Origin: Amoebophrya sp. A120 | Taxonomy: Eukaryota; Sar; Dinophyceae; Syndiniales; Amoebophryaceae | Length of the DNA stretch: 64,000 bases | Direction of reading: 5' to 3' | Assembly (NCBI GenBank): GCA_905178155.1 | Contig: CAJINV010000003.1 | Location: forward strand, 698,784-762,783 | Program-made: the position numbers and the translations under genes | The notes under the pieces: model-generated | Seen by the model: only the letters and a program-made list of their open reading frames with translations | What the model was told of the DNA's origin: nothing | Database searches by the model: none | Shown: positions 13,201-22,986 of the stretch, piece by piece | Position numbering within the stretch: position 1 is the stretch's first letter | Layout: every line of letters begins with the position of its first letter

Positions 13201-16200
13201 ATGTTTTAGTCTCGATGAAAGCTCGATCGTGGCGTCCCCGGCCGAGGCAGGATTGCTCAGTGTAGAGCCGGAAGGCCTCCTGCGGCGGAAAGGTAGTTCT
13301 TCCGATGGCTATTTTCCGCGAGGTGGGAGCTGGACGGGCTTGCGTACGCAACGAGACGCGCGGGTGTTGCAACGTATGGTGCGGATCCTGGGAAACTGTG
13401 AGCCGCTTCTGTCGGTGAAACAGAAACGGTTTCTGGTCCGCGGGTTCCGGGACCACATCCTCGCACAGAGCGAGCGGTTCGAGATTCCGCTCCTTCGCGA
13501 CGTGATGCAGTGCATCGTGAAGTTTGATCTTCGCATTGTGCGAGCAGTGAAATTGCGGCGGGAGAAACAGGCCGCGCGACGCGCTAAGGCTCAGCGAGAA
13601 CTGGCAGGCGATTTTGAGGGGGATATGCAGAACGATGACGCGGGGGACCCGGACGAGAACGACCCTACAGAGAAAAGAAAAAACCGAGGACCCCCGAAAC
13701 AAGGATCTCGCAGCGAAAAAATGGTGGCCTCAGGAGCAGCGGGGAATCCGAAAAATCGGAGCAGTATCAAAGCGAAGATGAAAAAAGCAGCTGCACGACC
13801 AAAAGCGCAGGCAACAAGACTTCCCGGGAACAAGAAGGCGACGGCGACGAATAAGTCGGGGACGACGCGAAAAAGTGCTAGTATGACTAAGTCCGCGACC
13901 ACTGCACCAAAGGCAGGAAAAGGAAATAGCGGTGCCACGCATAATATTAAGCAGACAACTTCTTCGTCTGTGCAAAACAAAGAGGACGCTTCTGCTGCGG
14001 AAGAAGAAGATGAAGTAGTAGACGTGCAAAGTTCGAAAGGTACTGTAGGCAGACGGCGCGGCAGTTTCTCGAACAGCCGCGGTGACCACAGCAAGGACGC
14101 TGAATCGGGAAGCCCAAGCTCAGATGAGGACCGCCCGTTTCGTATCCTGAGTAAAAACGTACCCACACCAGAGTCAGGATGGGGATTTTGCAACACAAAC
14201 CTAGGAGTTTTAGGAGTCACGCATGACAAGTTTCAGTCCGTAAGGTAGTGCAAGTTAGCAAGGAAAGCCGCATCACAAATCGACCTTCTGATCCTTTTTA
14301 CAGCATTACAAGTTCCCAAACACGATTGAAAATGCCTGTCATGGGGTTGCGCATCACAAATGTTCCTGTCATGGCAAATCTGCATAACAACTCTGGCATG
14401 GGGACGTTTTTACACAGGATATTTCGGTTCGACTTTAAACCGCTGCGGGCAATGTGCGTGCGTTCCATGTTCCTGCTCTATTTCAGCAACCCCAAGGCCG
14501 CGGCGAAAGCGAAGAGCAAGGGCATGGTGTTAGAAAAACTGCTGGCACAGCAGGCGTACGAACCGACTGGCCTAGACGACGACGAACCGATGGAGCTGGA
14601 CTACATCAGCGATCCCGCGGTGCTCCACATGAGGCAGAAGCGACACCTGTTCCTCCTGGGAGAAATTGCATTGTGGGACTTTGGTACTCTATCTTTACCA
14701 CAGTTGTTGTTCTGGTGAAGCAGAAGTAGACTTTGACTGCGCTTCCCTTGGAGCTGTTTCTGCGATAATTTCATTTCGACGTTCGATGCAGTGAATGAAA
14801 AATTTTAACTCCTGTAAAGTCGTTAGAAGGACAAAATTTTTTCAGTTCTCATTCTCTTCGAGTCGTGCACTAGCACTGAATCTGATTTCGAAAGAACGCC
14901 AGCAGGAGCCCCTGCTCGCAATATAAAGGCGATGTTGACCACGACTTTGATGCTGAATTTTGATTTTCCCAATTCCAGATGCCGTTTGGACTCCGAGCAT
15001 GGTTGAGACACTACGAGACCTGTGCGAGTTTGACCATGAGCAGCGGGACTTGGCATTGAAGCAGAATATGGATGTGTCAGAGTTGAAATCGACAAAGTTG
15101 AAACAATTTGCCATGCATAAAAATGGATGCCAGTTGGAACCCAGTTTCTAAGTGGCGCATGACAAATTTCGGTGGTCCCTAAATCCAGTCTGGCATGCTG
15201 TTTAGGCAAAGAAGAGTGATTTTCTCATGCTACTTTAGCAGCTCGAGCTGTAACCTCAAACAGGCTTACAATCGGCCTCACTTGCCTGCTCTGCAACACC
15301 CGTACCTCGGGTCATGCATTTTATGCATTACAAATTATTTCAACTTTGACGATTTCAAACCTGACGCTCCCATACAGAAGAAGCCGCACGTAAAACTCGA
15401 GACGGACTTCCAGGAGTCCATTCGGGCGCACGCGTTGGTCGCCATGGGTAAGTTGTGCCTCCGCGAAGAAAACCTCGCAAAGACGAACCTGAAGATGTTC
15501 GCGGCCTGTTTGAAACGAAACGACGAAGTGCTATGCGTCAGGAGCAACGCCATGGTGATCCTCTGCGACCTGGCCCAGTGCTACGCCACCATCGTGGACC
15601 GGTTTCTGCCCGTGATGACGGATTTTCTGGGCACGGAGACCCCCTTGCTCCGCATGAACGCGGTCATGATGGTGTCCTCCCTGTTGGCGGAGGATTTTCT
15701 GAAGCTGCACCAGAACAAGATGCTGCCCTACCGCCTCTATCAAACGTAAAAATGTCTGGGTCTGGAAGAATTCGAACTTGTGATGCGTGTTGCGGATCAT
15801 ACAAAAATCTGTGTTGCATGACTTGCAAAAGGTCCCACTTCTGGCCATGTTGAGAAGGCATTTCTCATGCAGAATAGGCATCAGCAAGGTGCTGCAGAAC
15901 CTGTGATGCTAGGCCCTGCATTCCAGACCTGGCGGAGCTTGAAAAACTGCATGACAAATCTCGGAATCTTCCAGACCCAGACATTTTTGCATTTGATAGC
16001 CTCATCTTCATGCTGGCGGACCCCGACAGGCGGATCCGCGAGTTCGTGGAATCCGTCTTCCTCCGGATCCTGCATCCCCGCAACGAGAATGTGTTCCTCT
16101 TACACTTCCGCGAGGTGATCTGCGGGCTGAACCAGTTCAACGAAATTCCGGCTATCGCCACGCACTCGCAGGCCCACTACCGCTTCGATGTCCGGAAACG

Positions 16201-19200
16201 CTTCCGGATCTACTACTTCCTCCTCAAGTACATGGACGGCTCCCAGAAATTACTTCTCGTCATGGGCATTGTATTTATTTTTTCAATTATGCGACGGCGC
16301 GATTTTGCTTTTGGTTGTTGAATGCTGGGTTTTGACCTTTAGGTAGCTGTATGATGTCTAAAATATTTATAATTATTCAGTTCACGTTAGTATTATCAAC
16401 TTCAATATACTCCAGTTCTTGTCTTACTTGATCCTCCTGAGTAAAATGAAACTTGATGTTTCTGTACTAGTACTTCTTAACGTTTGCACATAGATTAGAA
16501 TTAAAAATCAATGAACGCTTCAGGTTCAGCAGATCTTGAATGCCTGGTGGGTTGGCCCGGCAGGGGCGGATGGCCCCCTGAAGATCCCCGCGAACTTAGG
16601 AAGCACTGGTGCGGGAAACCCCGCCACGGGAGTGCTGTTTGACTGCTTTCAGCTGCTCCGCTCCAAAGAATTGCGCAGTGTGTACTCCTACAGGCAGCAA
16701 CTTACCGAGTGGAAAGAGGCGGGCGATGACCAGAAGATGCAGCCAAGGCCCCGCAACAATGTTCCCAACCTGGTGGCCGCGGGCGGCGGAAACAACAAGA
16801 AGAGCAGACAAAAAGCAGAAAGGATCAACAACCAGGTTGCCGCAGAGCAGGCACTGCTTATGAATTGCAAAAGTATAGATCCCCGTACTAGAACTAGTAG
16901 TAAGCGCATTACGAATTCTTGCTCGAGAAATTTAGGAGATTTGTAGTATAATGCATGACTGCAAATGCAATTTTGAGTACGAGTACGATACTTTTGCACT
17001 GGATGCTGTTCGAGGAGCAGCAGTTTTCGGACGAGGCTCAGCTGCTCCTTTTCAACTCCACGGCCCAAGCCCTGCTCCGCATGCTCCAAGACCAGTGGGT
17101 GCCGATTCTGAAGGGCCTCTGGGCGCGCATGCGGCAGGTCCGGAGCAGTTTGCAGAAGCAAGTGCAGGAGTGCCTGGTGGATATGCTCTACGAGTACATA
17201 GACGAGCCGGATTGGGAGCGCCGTTGGCGCGGTAAGAACGAAGGCCTCGTCGTCGAGATAAAGCGGGACATTGAGGCGGAGAAGAAGAAGCGCGACCCCA
17301 AAAACCCCATCAAGTGGAAACCCCCCTCCCTCGCCGACATCGTGGGGGACCACGTGTACGACACCGAAGAGGGGCGCGCGGCCCAGGTGTCCACGACGGC
17401 GTCGAACAACACGCATAGTAACTACGACCCCATCCGTATCCTGAGTAAAAACGTACCCACACCATAGTTGTCATGCAAATCTGCATGCTTAAAATGTTTG
17501 TCATGCGGAGCCCCATGAGAAGCATTTTCTAAGGGTGTTTTGAAATTTGTCATGCTCCAATCAGCATGAGAGACTAGATCTGTAACGCTGCTGAACTAGC
17601 TCAAACAGCACTAGTACTCTACGCGTCCAAATTTGTCATGCGAAACAAGCAAAGTTGGCCGATTTGTCTAGCAGATTTTCCATCTTGACTCTGGTGTGGG
17701 TACGTTTTTACTCAGGATAATCCGCCGGCCGAGGCCAGGCATGAGCGACGCCATGCACTTCTGCCAACTTCTGTACCCCGATGGAACCGCCTATGGAAGT
17801 GTCAGAATCGAAATTGACAAAATCGAAAAATTTGTGATGCGCAAAATCGATACCAGTTGAACCCTCAGCTTCTAAGTGGCGCATGACAAATTTCGGGAGC
17901 ACCAATATCCAGTTTGTCATGCTGTTTGCGCAAAGAATACTGCTCCTGTCATGCTACTCTGGGAGCGCATCGTCCTCCTCAAACAGGCTTGCAGTCGGTC
18001 TCATTTGCCTGCTCCCCAACACAGGCCACGCGTGCTCTACATTTTATGCATTACAAGTTTTTCGATTTTGTCGATTTCGATTCTGACACTTCCATACCGC
18101 CGACCTCTTCCAGTCGCTCGGCCTGGCGGGAAAGTTCGGCAAGACCCCGATGGAGCAAGTGCGGAATTTGGAAATAAAGCTAGGACTAAAAGTGGATTGG
18201 GACAAGTTCGCCATGAATGTTTCTGGCAGAAAGAACCTCAAAACCATGAAAAGCCAAAGAACTGCTGATCGTAGTAATTCTGCCGGCCGTGCTAGTAGTG
18301 GGGCGCTGGGTGGGGCCCAGATAGTAGTAAATGGAAAAGGCAAAGGGAAAAATGGAGGGAAAGATAGCACCGGCTTATTAAATAATAACTTTGCCCCCCG
18401 CGGCCCGGGATGGTCATCGTCGTACAGCAACCAGCACGGCCCTGCTAGTCGCGCCGCCGGTTCGAAGACGGTCCCGGCGCTGCTTGCGATCGCTGAAGAG
18501 GGTGCAGCTGACCACGACCAGCATGGTGAGCTGCAACTGCAGGAAGACGGGCAAAAATGCTTTCCGTTTTCTGTCGGCCAGAATGAAAATCAAAGAAGCG
18601 ATCCCCGACATCAGAACAAAACGACTAAAAGATTCAATAAACCAGGAGTGATGAAGAATATGATGTTGCGAGAGAACAGTGCACCTTTAGGCACGGGAGG
18701 AGCTCCTCCTGCAGCAAGTACAACCGGGGGAACAACAAGTTGGGCTGCCGGGGCCGCGAGCGGAAAGATCTTATCGGAAAAACACCCAACGAGGACCCTG
18801 CTAGCAATAGAAGGTGGACCGGGAACTTCTTCTACTATCGATGTAGAGAATAGGAATAGTGTCCTCAACCAGAAGCCGCGACCGCGAGATCATCCGAAAC
18901 CTGGTTGTAGTGAAAATAGAAATGGTCCGTCGCCTTCCTCCCAGCCGTCTCGGGGCCCCCTCGGTATCCGCAAGCAGGATGTGAGAACCATTTTTGCTCG
19001 GCCTGCGATGAAACTTAGCCGAGTCTCGCCGCTGTCAGCGGAAAATCTTTCTAAGCTTCCGAGGAACAAAGAGAACCACTGGCAGACGCAGATAGAGCTC
19101 AGAAAGCCAGAGACGGGTCGTGATCCTCATCTACCAACCTTGTTGCAGCATCGGGACGAGAACGTCGAGCTACAAGCAGCTACAGCTCCAGCGGTTGATG

Positions 19201-19436
19201 CCCCTCCTCCTGCTAAGCGTGTAGTTGCAGGTCGTCCTTACATCAACTCTGTCGAGGAACAAACAGAAACTTCGAACGAGTTATCTAGTAGGCCCGCGCC
19301 CCCGCCTGGGCAAAGTAAGACAAGTAGTCTGTCTGGGACTCGTTCTGCTCATGCTGAGAATGTGAGCACCACCGCGGAGGGCGGTGCCAAAGAGACCGCA
19401 TCAAAACGGGCACCGAGTTTGACGAGAGACTCCTGA
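4291..19436 (+). CDS. NCAPD3: condensin-II complex subunit D3 (HEAT-repeat) homologue
   Basis: Fourteen exons by frame logic: 4291-4732, 4957-5959, 6821-9374, 9532-11074, 11209-11558, 11843-14142, 14427-14683, 14979-15066, 15380-15737, 16004-16270, 16530-16858, 17011-17436, 17725-17791 and 18102-19436, giving about 3772 residues. Introns 14684-14978 and 16271-16529 are GT-AG; the other eleven are introner-type. HEAT repeats include VRKAALMFFDTIFP (near residue 1730) and VMVRKAAMQTLSMML (near 1980). The Cnd1-type core at about 2850-3060 reads IRAHALVAMGKLCL, VRSNAMVILCDLAQ, then MLADPDRRIREFVE, the order seen in animal CAP-D3. Condensin II compacts chromosomes. At 2-3 times the usual length, the excess is acidic and Ser-rich linker. 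The first two exons lack a family match and join by frame only, so the true start could be later. The stop is TGA at 19434-19436. Confidence 0.88.
4733..4956. mobile_element. introner A1 (atypical ends)
   Basis: The left arm starts TGCAAAAGTATCGTACT near 4734 and the right arm ends near 4932 with gattacttttgca. The usual TAT/ATA ends and 5-bp duplication are not clear. The best in-frame join uses a GCAA direct repeat (4729-4732 and 4953-4956), giving cgt gca aat gat. The exact boundary is uncertain by about 10-20 nt. A GT-AG join from GTATCG to TTAG would break the frame. Confidence 0.6.
5960..6815. mobile_element. introner H, 856 bp with about 65-bp terminal inverted repeats
   Basis: Begins TTAGGGGAGAAAAATC and ends with its complement GATTTTTCTCCCCTAA. 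The arms at 5960-6024 and 6751-6815 are almost perfectly complementary. A CTTGA duplication flanks it (5955-5959 and 6816-6820). Removal with one copy joins gat gat ctt ga|c gat gaa in frame in the condensin gene. The interior is GC-rich with C-runs and has no transposase-like ORF. It has by far the longest arms in the window and differs from others by starting TTA rather than TAT. Confidence 0.88.
9375..9526 (+). mobile_element. introner A2 (152 bp)
   Basis: Begins TATGAAATGCAAAAGCATCG and ends CGATACTTTTGCACAGGATA. GCCTG duplication at 9370-9374 and 9527-9531. Removal joins tgc ctg|gag tgc in the condensin frame. Forward orientation of family A. Confidence 0.93.
11075..11204. mobile_element. 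introner I (130 bp)
   Basis: Arms CTGAAAATTTACCATC (left) and its near complement GATGGTTAATTTTCAG (right). Flanking repeat GACC (11071-11074 and 11205-11208). Removal joins gac c|gc aag in frame. The terminal TAT reads two bases in from the left boundary (CGTATGCTC), so the ends or duplication may be mutated or shifted. Confidence 0.75.
11559..11837 (+). mobile_element. introner B1 (279 bp)
   Basis: Begins TATCCTGAGTAAAAACGTCC and ends GTTTTTACAAATGATA. CCACG duplication at 11554-11558 and 11838-11842. The interior is closely similar to B2. Removal joins ccc acg|gct ttg in frame. Confidence 0.95.
14143..14421 (+). mobile_element. introner B2 (279 bp)
   Basis: Begins TATCCTGAGTAAAAACGTAC and ends ACGTTTTTACACAGGATA. 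TTTCG duplication at 14138-14142 and 14422-14426. Same length and nearly the same interior as B1, which suggests recent copying. Joins ttt cg|g ttc in frame. Confidence 0.95.
15067..15374 (+). mobile_element. introner D1 (308 bp)
   Basis: Begins TATGGATGTGTCAGAGTTG and ends CCTGACGCTCCCATA, with the complementary arm extending about 40 bp. CAGAA duplication at 15062-15066 and 15375-15379. Joins aag cag aa|g aag ccg in frame in the condensin gene. Confidence 0.94.
15738..15998 (+). mobile_element. introner C1 (261 bp)
   Basis: Begins TATCAAACGTAAAAATGTCT and ends AGACATTTTTGCATTTGATA. GCCTC duplication at 15733-15737 and 15999-16003. Joins cgc ctc|atc ttc in frame, inside the conserved Cnd1-type core. 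Confidence 0.95.
16859..17005 (+). mobile_element. introner A3 (147 bp)
   Basis: Begins TATGAATTGCAAAAGTATAG and ends CGATACTTTTGCACTGGATG, a one-base variant of the usual ATA end. The duplication is CTGCT (16854-16858) against CTGTT (17006-17010), one mismatch. Joins gca ctg ct|c gag gag in frame. Confidence 0.85.
17437..17719 (-). mobile_element. introner B3 (283 bp), inverted relative to B1 and B2
   Basis: Begins TATCCTGAGTAAAAACGTAC and ends TACGTTTTTACTCAGGATA. ATCCG duplication at 17432-17436 and 17720-17724. The interior after the left arm (atagttgtcatgcaaatctg) is the complement of the right interior of B1, and its right interior matches the left interior of B1, so it lies in the opposite orientation. 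Joins ccc atc cg|c cgg in frame. Confidence 0.93.
17792..18096 (+). mobile_element. introner D2 (305 bp)
   Basis: Begins TATGGAAGTGTCAGAATCG and ends CGATTCTGACACTTCCATA, with arms of about 35 bp almost perfectly complementary. CCGCC duplication at 17787-17791 and 18097-18101. Joins acc gcc|gac ctc in frame. Confidence 0.96.
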
Positions 19437-22400
19437 CGAGGACCCAGTGGATTGTCCTTCCGTAAAGGAGATGAAAAGGCCATATTCCGCACCCTGCTTC
19501 TCAGTTTCATCGTGGTGCAGGAAAATGCGTCTTCAGCAACTGAAGGGGCCGCTCTGTTTCATCTCTGGCCGAACTCAGTACCATCTGCGTTGCCAGCTGC
19601 AGCGAAATTTTGGTGTTTGTGCGTATATTTAAGAAGCGTTGTGCCACCAGCCGTTTCAAAAGAGACCGACAACGACCTCCGCGGGGGCGTTGTTTCATCG
19701 CGGCAAGACCCCGATGTTGATGAGGCAGGAGAACTCGACACGGCGATGATGTTCGACTCGTCAATTATTGTCGCGTCTTTTTCATTTTGATTTCTTGCGT
19801 TTTCATCCCGTGTTTTCCTCGCTAGGTGATCTTTTTGCTTTCCGGTGTAGGCGTATTTACCCCTTTTTGGGTTCGTCGTCGTACGCTTACTACTTTGTCG
19901 CATGATGTCACACGACAAGACGAGGCCGCACATGAGAGGCCGGCAGGAGCTCCTCGGTTCTTGTTAGGACATCAGGTGACACCGCTAGTGCCTCAGCAAC
20001 CCATTTTATCCTTTATGTTTTTGCGTCGTGCACCAGTGCGTAGAATCACACAGCAATGAAAATACAAAACAAGAAAATCAAGACGTAGGTAGTAGAGGGG
20101 ACGACGACGATCTCATGTTGTTCTATAACATTGCTCATGCCCCCCCCCGCAAGAATGTCGCTACTGTTTAGACCACGCGTCAACTCAAGCAACCAACATT
20201 CAAAAGCTTCAACCAGCATACGGATGTGGATGAAAACAAGAAACAAGGGTGAAGGACAAAATCAAGCTGATTGATGTTGCTTCTCCGGCCCCTTCTACAT
20301 ACTCTTCTTGCGCAGATGCGATACAACTACAACCCGGTTTCATCATGGAACAAATTTTCATTGTCGGACTTAGATCAAGATTCTGATTCATTTAGTTTTC
20401 GTCTTCGCAGAAAGCAGGCTCTTTACCCAATCGCTTTTTCTCTTGGGTTGCATATTGAACAAAACGCAAGACCAGCAGCAAGAAGAACGACGCAGAATTT
20501 CGGAATACGCCCGCGTCACCGACCGGACATACTGTTCCTCCTGCTTTTCAACAACATCCCATGATCCCGCAAGTAAAGGTGAAGGTCGAGCTCGACGAGG
20601 TGGATGTTGATGATGTTGACCAACAACAACACGGCCCAGTCTTCATTGGAACTAAGACCTACGAGCTGCAACAGATGATCACACAGCCCGGAATGATCGG
20701 TGGCTCTAGAAGTACTTCCTCGTCAAGGGGATTTCTAACGAGGAAAACTGCGTCGAACAAGAGGGGCACTGATAGAAAAGTGAAAAACGACGAAGTGAAA
20801 GTCAAGCGAGAAGACGACGACAATAACGACGAGAACAACGACGACGACCAGCTGCATGTGGACAACAGTACACCCGCTTCGGGAGGAAGTCTCGCGTGGT
20901 CGGCCTTCACGGGCCTGGAAGTTGCGGACGAGGAGGGCTATGAATGGATGGAAGATGTTGTTGTGTAGCAATAAGGATGTTGGCGCTCTCGTCGTCCACT
21001 CGCATGATAAGTAGCGAAGCATTTGATAGCGAACTGAGACAACATGATATCTCAGATGAATGACGTTGACGCCTCTGCATTACTAGGTGATAGGATACTG
21101 ATACAACGTGCGAATTTAGGTCAAGGAAGGAAAGACCCTATGACTTGTTTAGCTTTGGTATTCCGTTGCGCCGTGCGCGTCGGTCCTCGTAACGCCGTGC
21201 GGAATCTTTTTTGAACAATTCAATACGCCCGCAAACAGTACATTTTTTTTGTTTTTTGAAACTCAATACACTTAATAAAGTTGATACAGAAACTGTGACG
21301 ATCATGACGATCCTGGCTAGGGCAAACATTGCTAAAAAATTTACACATGCAGATACACCAAACCACGTCCGCATCAAAGCGCGATGTTTGTAGAAAATTA
21401 GAAATTTATAGGCGCGCATAAGCAAATTCAATTCACATGAACAAGGAATACACCACTGGGAACTGAGTCCTCTGGCAGTAGCGGCATTTGCACCGAATAC
21501 AGCAATGATTTTTTTCGAAGTTGTGGCACGACATAGGTCGTGTCTGGCCGCTGCATTTCTGGCCGCTGCTCTGGCTCTCTACTAGAGGTCATCCGAAGGC
21601 CAGCTGCATTGGCCCTTGTTGCAGTTCCACAGATACCAATAGCTTGTGTTTAAATGAAGACTCTGTACAGTTTCTATAAATTGTTTTTTGTTTACTTCTG
21701 AACAAATCGAAATGGAATATCGATATTGCTGCATCACGTTTCTTACTTTGTCTACGAATCAAAAACTGTTTCGCATGTCCACATCCTCGAAGTGGTTGAC
21801 GACTTCGCTCCACAGGAGCGGGTAGTTGATGTTGTATAGTGTACTTATCACAAGTGAAAATGTATGATTGGACTGTATGAACAACGTCAATCTTGCTCAA
21901 GCACTCCGTTCTTCCGCGACAAGGAAGACGTGGAAGGAGCGCCATCACACTCGACGCACTCCGTAACATCAGGCGACCTGCGCGAGATGGAAAATATCCG
22001 TTCGTCCTGTTGTTCCTCTACATATCGTGCCGGTGTAAGTGTATTTGGTTTTTGCGAAAAATATTGGCTCGAAGTAGACGCGCCGACGATTACTTATCGC
22101 CTGGAGTACACGATCAATGAAGAAAAAATCGAACAGCATTGAGATGCTCCTTCAAGATGAACGCATCACGATTTTCTCCTAGAAATATAGGATCACCCAC
22201 TCATTTTTTCGCACCGGGGAGATCCTTGGTCCTACCCGTTTCCCGCATCATTTGGCCCTAAATAGAGGTCTTCATGATCTTCCATATCAGTGATGATGGT
22301 GAAGTAGAAAAAGTATGAATATCATGGTGATTGCAGCTACTAAGTGCATGCAATATGAAGGAACCTGATGATTTTTATTTGCAATTTAATTTGAATTTTT

Positions 22401-22986
22401 TTTTGACGCCACCAGCATTTCCGTTTCATACCTCAAAAACCAACAGCGGACGAAGAAGTAGAGAGAGCGACATTCAATTTTGTTTTCCTTCAGAAAATCG
22501 TAAACTAATACTATTCATCTTTATGTATATGTTCTTTAGAAAAATGACAAAGAGGACAGACGCGAATTAGGAGTTAAAAGAAAACAAAGTAAAAAAACAT
22601 TAAGAAATCAAAAGCGACCGGTATCTAGTATGCACTGACTCTCTGCCGCGACAACCCTTTTACTTACTACTCGTTCTACTTGTTCTTATTTGGTTTGTTT
22701 CACCAAACCCAAAGCTGAAATAATTTCAGCAATAAACAGTAAGTAGAGTTTCCGATTTAGATTTTAGCTTTCCGATTTAAGTATTAATTTAGATTTTAGC
22801 TTAAAGAGACTTACGCGTACATTTCCGTACGAAAAAAAGTACACGATACAGATACCTCCGAAATCGACCACGGTGCACGACGAGCTACAAGTACGAGTAC
22901 AAGTACAAGTACACCTAAGATTCAGCATTAAGATTAACAAAATACAAGAAGCTCCACCAGGTACTACAACTAACCAGCCAGGCAAA
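19437..22986. other. intergenic spacer, 3.5 kb
   Basis: The condensin frame stays open for about 118 codons after the TGA, up to 19790. A short acidic ORF at 20561-20968 is listed separately. The rest is AT-rich, with CAAGTACAAG-type short repeats near 22880-22915. No RNA gene or mobile element was recognised. Confidence 0.45.
20561..20968 (+). CDS. small acidic hypothetical protein (doubtful)
   Basis: ATG to stop gives 135 residues, rich in Lys, Asp and Glu, with an NDENNDDD-type acidic run and a C-terminal EGYEWMEDVVV. No family recognised. Its composition resembles the acidic linkers of neighbouring proteins, which favours real coding, but no conserved motif or splice context supports it. 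It could be a terminal exon or chance. Confidence 0.35.
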   Translation: MIPQVKVKVELDEVDVDDVDQQQHGPVFIGTKTYELQQMITQPGMIGGSRSTSSSRGFLTRKTASNKRGTDRKVKNDEVKVKREDDDNNDENNDDDQLHVDNSTPASGGSLAWSAFTGLEVADEEGYEWMEDVVV

